Assembly: GCF_001314225.1 (NCBI RefSeq)
Contig: NZ_CP012697.1
Location: 806,001-870,000 of the forward strand
DNA: 64,000 nt
From: Microbacterium sp. No. 7
GTDB lineage: Bacteria; Actinomycetota; Actinomycetes; Actinomycetales; Microbacteriaceae
Reading direction: 5' to 3'
This document shows positions 53,869 to 62,038 of this stretch, piece after piece; within the stretch, counting starts at the first letter, position 1, and each line of letters begins with the position of its first letter. The notes below the pieces were generated by a model. It searched no databases and was not told the origin of the DNA. It saw only the letters and a list, made by a program, of their open reading frames with translations. Made by a program: the position numbers and the translations under genes.

Positions 53869-55374
53869 ATGCAGATGATAGGAGACACGGTGGCTGAGGC
53901 GCTGCCGCACGTCCACGCCGTTCGCGATGCGCGGCGCCCGAAGCCGGCCGCGTGGCCGCAGGTGTACGGTCGCATCCTCGTCGCGTCCGACCTGCTGGTC
54001 ATGACGATGGTCATGACCCTGGCGGTGTTCGCGGCGGGCCTGTTCGGGGCGAGCTCCGCGACGAGGTCGATCGCGCACGGGCCCGCGGGCGTCGCGCTGG
54101 GCATCGGCTGCGTCGTCGTGTGGATGCTCATGCTCACGATCTCGGGCAGCCGTTCGCCGCGCGTCGTCGGCACGGGGGTCACCGAGTACCGTCGCGTGCT
54201 GCGCTCGACGTTCGTGGTGTTCGGCGCGCTGGCGCTCGTCGCCTACGTCGTGCCCGTCGACGGGCTGCGGGGCTTCCTCTTCGTCGCCTTCCCGACGGGC
54301 GTGATCGGCCTCGTGCTCAGCCGCTGGATGGCGCGGCAGTGGCTCGCGGCCAAGCGGCGGGCCGGGGAGATGTCGCACCGGGTCGTGTTGGTGGGGTCGG
54401 AGAAGTCCATCGCGAAGACCGCGAGCGACCTGCGCCGGTCGCCCTCGGCGGGCCTGCGCGTCGTGGGCGCCTGCACGTCCAGTGGGCAGGTCGCGGGCGA
54501 GATCCCGGGCCTGGAGGGGATCCCCGTCTCGGGCTCGCTCGACCGGCTCATCGAGGCGCTCGAGGTGACCGGTGCCGACACGGTCGTCATCACGAGCGCG
54601 AACGAGCTCTCGGCCGACGCCGTGCGCGAGCTGAGCTGGAAGCTTGAGCCGGGCCGGCAGCACCTCATCGTCGCGCCCAGCCTCACCGACATCGGCGGCC
54701 CGCGCATCCACACCCGGCCCGTCGCCGGGGTGCCCCTCATCCACGTCGAGACCCCGCGCTACGACGGCGGCAAGCTCTACGCCAAGCGGCTCTTCGACAT
54801 CGTCTCGTCCGGCGCGCTCATCATCCTGCTCGCGCCGCTGCTCGTCGCGATCGCGATGATCGTGCGGCTGAGCACGCCCGGCACGGTGCTGTTCCGCCAG
54901 GAGCGCATCGGGCTGAAGGGCCGGCGCTTCCACATGCTGAAGTTCCGCTCCATGTACATGGACGCCGAGGAGCGCCTCGCCGAGCTGGAGGACGCCGAGC
55001 GGGACAAGGGCAACGCCGTCATGTTCAAGATGAAGGACGACCCGCGGGTCACCCCCATCGGCAAGGTGCTGCGCCGTTTCAGCCTCGACGAGCTGCCGCA
55101 GCTGTTCAACGTGCTCTTCGGCTCGATGTCGCTCGTGGGGCCGCGGCCGCCGCTGCCGCGCGAGGTCGAGCAGTACTCGCAGTTCGTGCATCGCCGGTTC
55201 CTGGTGAAGCCCGGCATCACGGGCCTCTGGCAGGTGAGCGGGCGCTCGAACCTCGACTGGGACGAGACCGTGCGCCTCGACCTCTTCTACGTCGAGAACT
55301 GGACGATGACGGGCGACCTCGTCATCCTGCTCAAGACGGTGCGCGCCGTCGTGGCGAGCGACGGCGCCTACTGA
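53869..55374 (+). CDS. Exopolysaccharide initiating polyprenyl glycosylphosphotransferase
   Basis: 501 aa. ATG 53869 has AAGGTGGAGG 6 bases upstream; GTG 53857 and GTG 53890 are alternatives. Four N-terminal membrane helices, nucleotide-binding-like VVLVGSEKSIAKTASDL, then a catalytic domain with MLKFRSMYMDAEERL, DELPQL, GPRPPLPREVEQY and WQVSGRS, all intact. Starts the repeat unit on undecaprenyl phosphate. It shares the block TDIGGPRIHTRPVAG with the copy at 12715, so the two are recent paralogues or exchanged segments. Confidence 0.93.
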   Translation: MQMIGDTVAEALPHVHAVRDARRPKPAAWPQVYGRILVASDLLVMTMVMTLAVFAAGLFGASSATRSIAHGPAGVALGIGCVVVWMLMLTISGSRSPRVVGTGVTEYRRVLRSTFVVFGALALVAYVVPVDGLRGFLFVAFPTGVIGLVLSRWMARQWLAAKRRAGEMSHRVVLVGSEKSIAKTASDLRRSPSAGLRVVGACTSSGQVAGEIPGLEGIPVSGSLDRLIEALEVTGADTVVITSANELSADAVRELSWKLEPGRQHLIVAPSLTDIGGPRIHTRPVAGVPLIHVETPRYDGGKLYAKRLFDIVSSGALIILLAPLLVAIAMIVRLSTPGTVLFRQERIGLKGRRFHMLKFRSMYMDAEERLAELEDAERDKGNAVMFKMKDDPRVTPIGKVLRRFSLDELPQLFNVLFGSMSLVGPRPPLPREVEQYSQFVHRRFLVKPGITGLWQVSGRSNLDWDETVRLDLFYVENWTMTGDLVILLKTVRAVVASDGAY

Positions 55375-55398
55375 CCGCTCCGGCCTGTACGGCGGCCG

Positions 55399-55575
55399 TC
55401 ACCGATCGGCGGTGGCGGCCGTCTCGGCGAAGTGGGCGACGCGGTTGAGCGCGGGCTCGCGCACGATGCGCTCCTCGCGCTCGGCGCGGCGGATGATGCG
55501 CGCCATGAGCGCGCCGACGACGAGCGCGACGACGGCCCATCCGGCGATGAGACCGAGGATCACAGTGGCGACCAT
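55399..55575 (-). CDS. Small single-helix membrane protein, 58 aa, unknown
   Basis: ATG 55575 with AGGAGG at good spacing. One transmembrane helix (residues 3-25, ATVILGLIAGWAVVALVVGA), then a basic/acidic cytosolic tail (RIIRRAEREERIVREP). Lies between the initiating transferase and galU. No family recognised; small proteins of this shape often modulate larger membrane complexes. Confidence 0.6.
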   Translation of the reverse strand: MVATVILGLIAGWAVVALVVGALMARIIRRAEREERIVREPALNRVAHFAETAATADR

Positions 55576-55646
55576 CACAACTCCTCCTCGAGCTGAGAGA
55601 GAACGCGTCCATGCGGAGAAGTGCTCCGCGCTGCGGCACACAGTAT

Positions 55647-55706
55647 CACACGGGTGAGACAGCGTGCCAGGGCGCGATGCGCCGAGCACGCCGTCTCACC
55701 CGTGTG
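55647..55706 (-). terminator. Long imperfect hairpin downstream of galU
   Basis: Outer arms CACACGGGTGAGAC (55647-55660) and GTCTCACCCGTGTG (55693-55706) are perfect. Inside, GCGTGC pairs with GCACGC and GGCG with CGCC. It begins 48 bases past the galU stop and separates it from the 58-aa gene. Likely transcription terminator. Confidence 0.65.
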
Positions 55707-55753
55707 CCGGGTCGTGCCGGTACGACGGTGGTGGATGCCGGCCGGCTCCGCCG

Positions 55754-56641
55754 TCAGATGGTCGGAGCGATCTCCTTGATCCAGGCGGCCAGATCGGGAC
55801 CGAGGTCCTCGCGGTCGAGCGCGAGCTGGATGCTCGACTTCAGGTAGTCGAGCCGGTCGCCCGTGTCGTAGCGGCGGCCCGAGAAGACGACGCCCAGCAC
55901 GGGGCCCGCGATCTCGGCGTCGGCCGCGAGCACCTCGAGCGCGTCGGTCAGCTGGATCTCGCCGCCCTTGCCGGGAGGAGTGGTCTCCAGCACGTCGAAG
56001 ATCTCGGGCCGCAGCACGTACCGCCCGATGATGGCGAGGTTGCTCGGCGCCTCCTCGGCCGACGGCTTCTCGACGAGGCCCTTGATCGTGACGACGTCCG
56101 TCTCGTCGGTGGCGTCGACGTCGGCGCAGCCGTAGAGGTGGATCTGTGACGGGTCGACCTCCATGAGCGCGACGACCGTCGCCGCGCGCTGCGTGGAGAC
56201 GTCGATCATCCGCGACAGCAGCGGGTCGCGCGCGTCGATGAGGTCGTCGCCGAGCATCACGGCGAACGTCTCGTTGCCGACGTGCTTGCGGGCGCGCAGC
56301 ACGGCGTGGCCGAGTCCGCGCGGGTCGCCCTGCCGCACGAAGTGGATGTCGGCGAGCGACGACGTGGCGGTGACCCGGGAGAGCTTCGAGTGGTCGCCCT
56401 TCTGCTCGAGGGTGTGCTCGAGCTCTGTCACGCGGTCGAAGTGGTTGGCCAGTGCGTTCTTGTTGCGGCCGATGATCACGAGGATGTCGTCGATGCCCGC
56501 CGCGACCGCCTCCTCGACCACGTACTGGATGGCCGGCTTGTCGACGACCGGGAGCATCTCCTTCGGCATCGCCTTCGTCGCGGGAAGGAAGCGCGTGCCG
56601 AGGCCCGCAGCGGGAATGACAGCCTTGATGGGGTTCGCCAT
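55754..56641 (-). CDS. galU: UTP-glucose-1-phosphate uridylyltransferase
   Basis: 295 aa. PAAGLGTRFLPATKAMPKEM (10-29) and LPVVDKPAIQYVVEEA are the canonical nucleotide-binding blocks; GDPRGLGHAVL, LGDDL, VEKP and GRYVL follow. Makes UDP-glucose from UTP and Glc-1-P, feeding Ugd (25395) and the glucosyltransferases. Monocistronic by appearance, ending at the 55647-55706 hairpin. Confidence 0.96.
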   Translation of the reverse strand: MANPIKAVIPAAGLGTRFLPATKAMPKEMLPVVDKPAIQYVVEEAVAAGIDDILVIIGRNKNALANHFDRVTELEHTLEQKGDHSKLSRVTATSSLADIHFVRQGDPRGLGHAVLRARKHVGNETFAVMLGDDLIDARDPLLSRMIDVSTQRAATVVALMEVDPSQIHLYGCADVDATDETDVVTIKGLVEKPSAEEAPSNLAIIGRYVLRPEIFDVLETTPPGKGGEIQLTDALEVLAADAEIAGPVLGVVFSGRRYDTGDRLDYLKSSIQLALDREDLGPDLAAWIKEIAPTI

Positions 56642-56680
56642 GAGTGTGACCTTACTGATCGTGCATTAAGAGGGGGTTTC

Positions 56681-56722
56681 GCAGGGGTGACGCCCACGGG
56701 GTGCGCCGGGGCTCGCCCCTGC
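56681..56722 (-). terminator. Possible terminator after the phosphatase gene
   Basis: GCAGGGG (56681-56687) and CCCCTGC (56716-56722) can pair across a GC-rich spacer, 16 bases past the phosphatase stop. Weak evidence. Confidence 0.3.
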
Positions 56723-56737
56723 GGGGCCGCGCGTCGC

Positions 56738-57334
56738 TCAGCGTGCGGCCGCGAGGCCGAGCACGCGGACGACCTGGTCGACGCCGGGCAGCAGCTGCGA
56801 GGCGGAGAGCTGATAGGTCTCCCACGAGCGGCGGTACGGGTCGATCACGTCGTCGTCGGCGGCGTCGGCCGGCGGGGGGATCATGCCGCGCAGGCCCGCG
56901 ACCGCGGCGACGGCCGCGCGCAGGCGCGCGGGCTGGTCGTCGCCGCCCTCGGTCGCGGCGTCGCGGATCTCGGCGTCGCTCAGCTCCACGGCGAGCCGCG
57001 CGAACTCGCGGGCCGTGAACGTGCGGCGCATGCGCGCCGGCGCCATGTCGATGATGCGGCGCCGGTGCTCGCGGCTGAGCGCGAGGATCAGGTCGGGGGA
57101 GACGAGGTCGCGCTCGGTCAGGAATCGCGAGCGGTGGTCGCCGGCATCCTCGACGCGCGCGCCGAACTCGACCGCGAGGCGCTGCGCCTCAGAGGTCATC
57201 GGGGCGGCGTCGAGACCCTGCGTCCCGGCGCTGTGCACCCGTACGTCGAGATCGGCCAGCCGGGCGCGCAGCAGCACCTCGGCGAGCGGTGAACGGCAGA
57301 TGTTGCCCGTGCATACGGTCATGATCTCGAACAT
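56738..57334 (-). CDS. Low-molecular-weight protein-tyrosine phosphatase (Wzb type)
   Basis: 198 aa from ATG 57334. The P-loop CTGNICRSP gives C8 and R14 (CX5R); the general-acid motif DPYRRS is D165-P166. About 40 residues longer than Escherichia coli Wzb because of an Ala-rich insert at 130-155. By family it dephosphorylates the Wzc autokinase and so controls EPS polymerisation. Its natural partner at 58202-59632 is on the same strand, separated only by an inserted toxin-antitoxin cassette in the opposite orientation. Confidence 0.9.
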   Translation of the reverse strand: MFEIMTVCTGNICRSPLAEVLLRARLADLDVRVHSAGTQGLDAAPMTSEAQRLAVEFGARVEDAGDHRSRFLTERDLVSPDLILALSREHRRRIIDMAPARMRRTFTAREFARLAVELSDAEIRDAATEGGDDQPARLRAAVAAVAGLRGMIPPPADAADDDVIDPYRRSWETYQLSASQLLPGVDQVVRVLGLAAAR

Positions 57335-57388
57335 GGCATCCCCTCGCGGCCATCGACGTCCCCGCATCGATCGTACGCGGTCGGCGGG

Positions 57389-57417
57389 ATCGGCCGCGAT
57401 TCAGCGCTTCGCGGCGC
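57389..57417. repeat. 29-bp direct repeat, copy 1 (phosphatase side of TA cassette)
   Basis: Identical to 58190-58218 (ATCGGCCGCGATTCAGCGCT, then TCGCGGCGC). Non-coding here. It duplicates the last five codons and stop of the Wzc gene plus 12 bases downstream. Confidence 0.9.
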
Positions 57418-57482
57418 CTCCCGTTTGCACGCCGTTTGCGCGCTTGGTGAGTCATGCACCGAAATATGTACCTGTTTGTGTT

Positions 57483-57498
57483 CATCTTTGATAAGATG
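57483..57498 (+). promoter_or_regulatory. Palindrome at start of toxin-antitoxin operon
   Basis: CATCTT-TGAT-AAGATG has perfect 6-bp arms and lies 5 bases before the antitoxin ATG (57504), in an AT-rich promoter region (57455-57503). The position suits autorepression by a Phd-type antitoxin. Confidence 0.5.
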
Positions 57499-57503
57499 AT
57501 CCC

Positions 57504-57788
57504 ATGGCCATCGCAGAGATCCTCCCCAGTCACGCGGCTCGTGACGAGTTGCCCAAGGCACTGCGGCGCTTCCGTGCCGAGGGCGAGTCCGCCGCACCTC
57601 TGATCTTCGGTGCCCACCGCAAACCGGAGGCCGTGGTCATCCCGTTCGAGCTGTACTCGCAGCTGCTGCCGGCGATCGAAGAGATCGAGATCGCGAAGCT
57701 CGTGCGCGAACGCTCCGCCGCGGGTGAGGCTCGGCCGCTGAGCGAGCTCGCCGAGCAGATCGGTCTGAACCCGGCTGACTACTCGTAG
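57504..57788 (+). CDS. Phd/YefM-type antitoxin
   Basis: 94 aa, ATG 57504. LPKALRRFRAEGESAAPLIFGAHRKPEAVVIPFELYSQLL is the Phd/YefM fold: an N-terminal DNA-binding part with a short strand (VVIPFELY), then an acidic C-terminal helix (EEIEIAKLVRERSAAGEAR) that would wrap the toxin. The stop shares one base with the toxin GTG (TAGTG, 57788). Plus strand, opposite to its flanking genes, within 29-bp direct repeats. Confidence 0.85.
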   Translation: MAIAEILPSHAARDELPKALRRFRAEGESAAPLIFGAHRKPEAVVIPFELYSQLLPAIEEIEIAKLVRERSAAGEARPLSELAEQIGLNPADYS

Positions 57789-58135
57789 TGGCCGCGCGAG
57801 CCAGGCTCAGGCTGACCAGCCTGCCGGGATTCGACACCGACGTCTACGCGCTTCCGAGCCCTGAGGCGCGGAAGATGGCATTGGACATGCTGGTGCTCGT
57901 GCGAGACGGGAAGGTCCGCGGCGTCGCACTGGGCGAGCACGTCCAGACCGGCGACCTCTCCGACTGCTACAAGCTCTACTTCGACCCCGACGGCAGCAGC
58001 AAGCCCCGCTTCCGCCTCGTCTACCGCTACACGCCCGACGAGGTCCAAGCGGTCGCGCTCGAAGCGGTCGCCGTGGGGCTGCGCAGCCAGCTCGACGTCT
58101 ACCTCCGCGCCGCGAAGCGCCTCGGCCGCAGCTGA
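57788..58135 (+). CDS. RelE/ParE-type toxin
   Basis: 115 aa, GTG 57788. LTSLPGFDTDVYALPSPEARKMALDM, GVALGEHVQTGDLSDCYKLYFD and PRFRLVYRYTPDEVQAVALEAVAVG match the RelE-like fold (antiparallel sheet with basic residues K..R...Y). Members cut ribosome-bound mRNA or inhibit gyrase; which applies here is unknown. It forms a two-gene operon with the antitoxin and ends 54 bases before the second 29-bp repeat. Confidence 0.83.
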   Translation: MAARARLRLTSLPGFDTDVYALPSPEARKMALDMLVLVRDGKVRGVALGEHVQTGDLSDCYKLYFDPDGSSKPRFRLVYRYTPDEVQAVALEAVAVGLRSQLDVYLRAAKRLGRS

Positions 58136-58189
58136 GCCGAGAGCACGCTCCCGCAACACCGACGCGACCGTCGTGGCGACCGCCCGATC

Positions 58190-58218
58190 ATCGGCCGCGA
58201 TTCAGCGCTTCGCGGCGC
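58190..58218. repeat. 29-bp direct repeat, copy 2 (overlaps 3' end of wzc)
   Basis: Identical to 57389-57417. Bases 58202-58218 encode the last five residues (SAAKR, first codon incomplete) and the stop of the tyrosine autokinase gene. Confidence 0.9.
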
Positions 58219-59632
58219 TCGTCTCGCGTGCGGCGTCGTCGTAGCGGTAGTAGCCCATCGACTCGCCGGTGCGCGTCGAGACGCGATTGAGGATCACGCC
58301 GAGCGAGCGGGCCGAGACCCGCTCGAGGTCGCCGAGCGCCCTGGCGAGCTGCTCATAGGTCGTCCTGTTCGAGGCGGCGACCACGAGCGCCCCGTCGGCG
58401 CCCGCGGCGAGCACGGCGCCGTCGGTCACGGGCAGCAGCGGCGGGGCGTCGACGAGCACGGTCGCCTGCTCCGACAGCGCCTCGAGCAGGCGGTGCATGC
58501 GCTGCGAGCCGAGCAGCTCCGTCGGGTTCGGCGGGGTGTTGCCCGCGCCGATGACGAGCAGGTTGCGGTCGACGCCCACGGGGTGCGCCACGTCGCGCGC
58601 GGTCGCGGTGCCGATGAGCACGTCGGTGAGGCCCGCGCCCTCGGGCAGGCCGAACGTGGTCGCGACGGTCGGGCGGCGCAGGTCGCCGTCGATGAGGATG
58701 ACGCGCTGGCCGCTCGCCGCCATCGCGATCGCGAGGTTGCCCGCGACGGTCGACTTGCCGTCGCCGGGCAGGGGAGAGGTCACGACGATCACGCGGGGCG
58801 GGTCGTCGACGTTCATGTAGCGCAGGTTCGTGCGCAGCTGGCGGAACGACTCGGTCACGCCCGCCTCGCCCGCCGGCCCGCGGCCGAGGAAGGCGTCGAA
58901 CTGCGCAGCGCCGAGACGGTCGCCCGACGAGAGCCGCTTGTTGGTCGGCACCGCGCCGAGCACCGGCACGCCGAGCTCGCGCTCGATGCCGTCGACGGTG
59001 CGCACGCGACGGTCGACCACCCGGCGCACGAGCGCGTAGGCCAGGCCGATCACGAGGCCGAGGAGCGCGCCGATCGCGAGGGCGAGCCGCACGTTGGGGG
59101 AGCTCGGCGACGTCGGCAGCTCGGCGGAGTCGATCGGCACGAGCCGCACGATGGAGTCGCCCTCGCCGGAGGCGCCGATGTCATCGACGCTGCCCTCGTT
59201 CTCGATCATCGTCACCTGGTGCACGATCCCCAGCAGCCACGCGTTCGCGAGCGCGCTCGCCTCCTCGGGCGATCCCGCGTCGGCGCTGACCTTGATCGTC
59301 ACCGACTGCATCGGGTTGGTCACCGTGATGTCGCGCACGAGCTCGGTGGGGGTCGTGTCGAGACCGAGGTCGGCGATCACGAACTCGGCGACGGCGCGGC
59401 TCTTCGCGATGTCCACGTACGACGCGGCGCGCGCCTTCGCGTACGAGTCGCCGATCGACGCCTCGGCGAGGCTGCTGCTCGATCCGGTGGAGATGAACCC
59501 CGAGGCGTCGGCCGTGTAGACGCGCGGCTGCAGCGCCGTCCAGCCGAAGGCCAGGGCTGCGCCGAGCACGGTCGTGGCGACCAGAGCCAGCCAGTGCGAC
59601 CTGAGCAGGGCGAGATAGTCGCGAAGTTCCAC
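58202..59632 (-). CDS. wzc: Polysaccharide biosynthesis tyrosine autokinase (Wzc/CpsD-C fusion)
   Basis: 476 aa. Wzz domain: TM1 (about 13-33), extracytoplasmic region, TM2 (about 181-202). BY-kinase domain: Walker A TSPLPGDGKST (285-295), Walker A' ILIDGDLRRP (312-321), Walker B VLVDAPPLLP. The C-terminal Tyr cluster is short (MGYYRYDD, about 459-466). By family it controls chain length and export by cycles of Tyr phosphorylation, reversed by the phosphatase at 56738. It is the only one of three Wzc-like proteins here with an intact ATP site. The last codons lie in a 29-bp repeat. Confidence 0.94.
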   Translation of the reverse strand: MELRDYLALLRSHWLALVATTVLGAALAFGWTALQPRVYTADASGFISTGSSSSLAEASIGDSYAKARAASYVDIAKSRAVAEFVIADLGLDTTPTELVRDITVTNPMQSVTIKVSADAGSPEEASALANAWLLGIVHQVTMIENEGSVDDIGASGEGDSIVRLVPIDSAELPTSPSSPNVRLALAIGALLGLVIGLAYALVRRVVDRRVRTVDGIERELGVPVLGAVPTNKRLSSGDRLGAAQFDAFLGRGPAGEAGVTESFRQLRTNLRYMNVDDPPRVIVVTSPLPGDGKSTVAGNLAIAMAASGQRVILIDGDLRRPTVATTFGLPEGAGLTDVLIGTATARDVAHPVGVDRNLLVIGAGNTPPNPTELLGSQRMHRLLEALSEQATVLVDAPPLLPVTDGAVLAAGADGALVVAASNRTTYEQLARALGDLERVSARSLGVILNRVSTRTGESMGYYRYDDAARETSAAKR

Positions 59633-59775
59633 GAAGCCTCTTGAGATCTTGTCCCGGGTGCTGTGCGAGCCGGCTCTTCCGGCCCTCCCGGGTTGTCCAG
59701 TATTACGTATGCTTTTTGCGTTTTACCGCGATGGCGCATTCCGTGCTGTCGTATGACGTGTTCTGTGTTGCCGTT

Positions 59776-59804
59776 TTGCACGGGAGCCGGGGGAGGCGTA
59801 GAAT
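59776..59804 (+). promoter_or_regulatory. Sigma-70-type promoter for Tat-exported protein pair
   Basis: TTGCAC (59776-59781), a 17-base spacer, and TAGAAT (59799-59804), followed by a leader of about 85 bases to ATG 59897. It sits in a 264-bp divergent region with the Wzc gene that is clearly more AT-rich than its surroundings. Confidence 0.65.
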
Positions 59805-59896
59805 TTCGCTCTCGCTTCACACCTGCGTCATCCCCCCGGCCTGCCGGATGTCTGCGAGGACACTCGTTTATTGATATCACTTGTGGAGGCCTTTTC

Positions 59897-60445
59897 ATGG
59901 GCACGGGCGAGCGCAATTCCGGCGACGGCACGGCATCGCGTCGCGCGGTCGTGAAGGCGGGCGCGTGGGCCGCGCCGATCGTGGCCGCGGCGGTCGCGGC
60001 GCCTCTCGCGGCGGCGACGACCACGTCGCCGCCGCAGACGGGCAAGGCCCTCGTGCTGACGGCGCTGGGCGTCTATGGGTATCAGAGTTGGGATACGCCC
60101 TATCTCGCCGTGAATTTCGACTACTACTACCAGTACGGAAACTTTCCGGGCGGAAACTACCCCTCGAATGTGCCGGCGCAGATCATGACGAGCTGGACGC
60201 TGAACGTGATCGACACGACGACGAATGCCGCGGTGATCTCACTGTCGGGCGACGCGGTGCTCACCCAGACGGGATCGACGAATCAGTTCGCCTTTCGGCA
60301 GAATGTGCCCGGCGCCGCTCCCTATCTCGTGCGGGGCCGCGCATATCGCGTCGAGCTCTCCGTCGTGGCCGCGGTCGCCTACAACGCGGCGGGCGAGGGC
60401 TTCCAGGCCGACCCGCTCTCCGGGGCGGTCACCGCCACCGCGTGA
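59897..60445 (+). CDS. Tat-exported small protein, unknown function
   Basis: 182 aa, ATG 59897 with TGGAGG 7 bases upstream. Twin-arginine signal TASRRAVVKAGAWAAPIVAA (R15-R16), Ala-rich region to about 42. The mature part is Tyr/Asn-rich (VNFDYYYQYGNFPGGNYPS) and beta-predicted, with TSWTLNVIDTTTNAAVISL and RGRAYRVELSVVAAVAYNAAG resembling an Ig-like or fibrillar beta domain. The codon composition in 60100-60240 is less GC-rich than neighbouring genes. Paralogous in design to the next gene. Confidence 0.7.
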   Translation: MGTGERNSGDGTASRRAVVKAGAWAAPIVAAAVAAPLAAATTTSPPQTGKALVLTALGVYGYQSWDTPYLAVNFDYYYQYGNFPGGNYPSNVPAQIMTSWTLNVIDTTTNAAVISLSGDAVLTQTGSTNQFAFRQNVPGAAPYLVRGRAYRVELSVVAAVAYNAAGEGFQADPLSGAVTATA

Positions 60446-60549
60446 CGCCCTCGACCGCGTGACCGCGCGTTGCGGGCACCGAGCGGTTGCCCAGGCACCG
60501 GCGCGTACACTCCCGGGGACGGAGACGACGCAGAAGAGGAGCCAACGGC

Positions 60550-61095
60550 ATGTCGCGCACACGAGGGACCACGGGAACCGAGCATTCGGGGGGTCTGCCG
60601 CGTCGCGCCCTGCTGAAGGGCGTCGCCTGGACGCTGCCCGCCATCGCCGTCGTGGCCGCCGCCCCCGTCGCCGCCGCGACCGGCACGGTGCCGAACGACG
60701 AGGCCAACTACTACTGGGACGCGGAGTCCGTGGGCACCTACACGAAGGTGGAGGCTGCGCAGAGCGGCCTGTCCGGCACGTTCTCGACGCAGATCTCCTA
60801 CCGGGCGAACCCGTGGACGAACCCGCCCGCCGACGCGACCCTGCAGGTCATCGTGACGTTCACGCAGGACGTCACGATCGTGCCGCCCGCCGGCTGGACG
60901 CTCGTCGGCTCCGCGACGGGGCAGACGTTCGTCTTCCAGCGCACGCCCGCCGGCTTCGGCGGCGCGCTGAGCTTCAACTTCACCGGCACCGTCGCGGGCC
61001 CGGTCACCGCGACGCCGACCATGAGCCTCATCAACGGCGGCTCGGCGACGTGGTCGAGCCTGAGCGAGCCCGGATCCGCGGTTCTCGTCGCCTGA
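60550..61095 (+). CDS. Tat-exported small protein, paralogue of 59897 gene
   Basis: 181 aa, ATG 60550 with GAGGAG upstream. Signal LPRRALLKGVAWTLPAIAVV (R18-R19) closely mirrors the signal of the upstream gene (RRA..K..AW..P....A). The mature domain (SGTFSTQISYRANPWTNPPA, VIVTFTQDVTIVPPAGWTL, FNFTGTVAGPVTATPTMSL) looks like an Ig-like beta sandwich. Genes of this kind (RR-KG.AW..P) occur in tandem in actinobacteria; function unknown. A surface or matrix role next to wzc is inferred. Confidence 0.7.
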   Translation: MSRTRGTTGTEHSGGLPRRALLKGVAWTLPAIAVVAAAPVAAATGTVPNDEANYYWDAESVGTYTKVEAAQSGLSGTFSTQISYRANPWTNPPADATLQVIVTFTQDVTIVPPAGWTLVGSATGQTFVFQRTPAGFGGALSFNFTGTVAGPVTATPTMSLINGGSATWSSLSEPGSAVLVA

Positions 61096-61131
61096 CGACG
61101 TCGCCCACGAGGCGCTGACGCACGCGGCGGC

Positions 61132-61278
61132 TCAGGCCGTCGCCTGCATCACGAGCGCGACCGCCAGCACGCCCAGGATCAGCACGCAGATCGCGACGAT
61201 CGCCCACCCGGGCATGCCGCCGTACTCGCGGAGCCACCACGGATCGCGGCGGTAGTCGCGGAGACGATGCTTGTTCAT
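61132..61278 (-). CDS. Tiny single-helix membrane protein, 48 aa
   Basis: ATG 61278, stop 61132-61134. N-terminal basic/aromatic stretch (NKHRLRDYRRDPWWLREYGG), then a clear transmembrane helix (WAIVAICVLILGVLAVALVM). Charge and hydrophobicity pattern and codon use look real. No family known. Lies 37 bases beyond the stop of the convergent Tat-protein gene. Confidence 0.5.
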   Translation of the reverse strand: MNKHRLRDYRRDPWWLREYGGMPGWAIVAICVLILGVLAVALVMQATA

Positions 61279-61354
61279 GGCGCGACCATACGCGGCGTGA
61301 TCGACGCCGAGGTGACGGCCGCGTTACGAAGCGGCGCACGGTGCGCGGGGCCGC

Positions 61355-61864
61355 TCAGCGTCGCGGCCGCAGCGCCTCCAGGCCCGCGACGAGCAGCAGC
61401 CCGATGCATCCGCCGGCCGTGTTGGCGACCATGTCCATGACGCTCGGCGTGCGTTCCGGCAGCAGCAGCGCCTGGATGCACTCGATCGTGAACGTCGTGA
61501 GGAACACGGTCGGCAGCACCAGATGGCGCGCCCTCGCGAACACGAGGGCCAGCAGCACCCCGAGCGGCACGAACAGCCCCACGTTCGCGAGGAACTCGAT
61601 GCGCTCGTAGGTCAGCACGGGGAGCACCCGCGTGATGAACCGCAGCAGACGGCCCGCCCCGGCATCCACGGGCGTCGGCCAGAAGGCGATCAGCGCCAGC
61701 GCCAGCACGTAGCAGGCGAGCACGATCGGCGCCCCCGGCAGGCGGATGCCGGGACGCCTGCCCGCGGCCGCGGCCGGCAGCGGGGGCCGGGGCGGGACCG
61801 GCGCCGCGACCCATTCCGACGGCGGCGCGGGCCGCGGCGGAATCTCGGGGAGCGGCTGGGTCAT
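61355..61864 (-). CDS. VanZ-family membrane protein
   Basis: 169 aa, ATG 61864. Pro-rich cytosolic N-terminus (1-45), then four membrane helices. NVGLFVPLGVLLALVFAR and TIECIQALLLPERTPSVMDMVANTAGGCIG are the VanZ signature (N..F.P.G, E..Q, D...N..G). VanZ proteins affect teicoplanin sensitivity and envelope assembly; biochemical role unclear. Divergent from the dehydratase at 62039. Confidence 0.88.
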   Translation of the reverse strand: MTQPLPEIPPRPAPPSEWVAAPVPPRPPLPAAAAGRRPGIRLPGAPIVLACYVLALALIAFWPTPVDAGAGRLLRFITRVLPVLTYERIEFLANVGLFVPLGVLLALVFARARHLVLPTVFLTTFTIECIQALLLPERTPSVMDMVANTAGGCIGLLLVAGLEALRPRR

Positions 61865-62038
61865 GTGGGTCACAATCTGCAGACGGGGCGTCCGCGTCGG
61901 CCGGCCAGGGGCGTGCAGCAGACTCCAGCTTCGCACGAGCCGCCGGGGGGAATGCTGCACGGCCGCTGTGCGAGAATGGACGATCGACCGAGGCCGGTCC
62001 CGCACGATCGGCATGGCAGCACGCGCGGGAGACGGATC

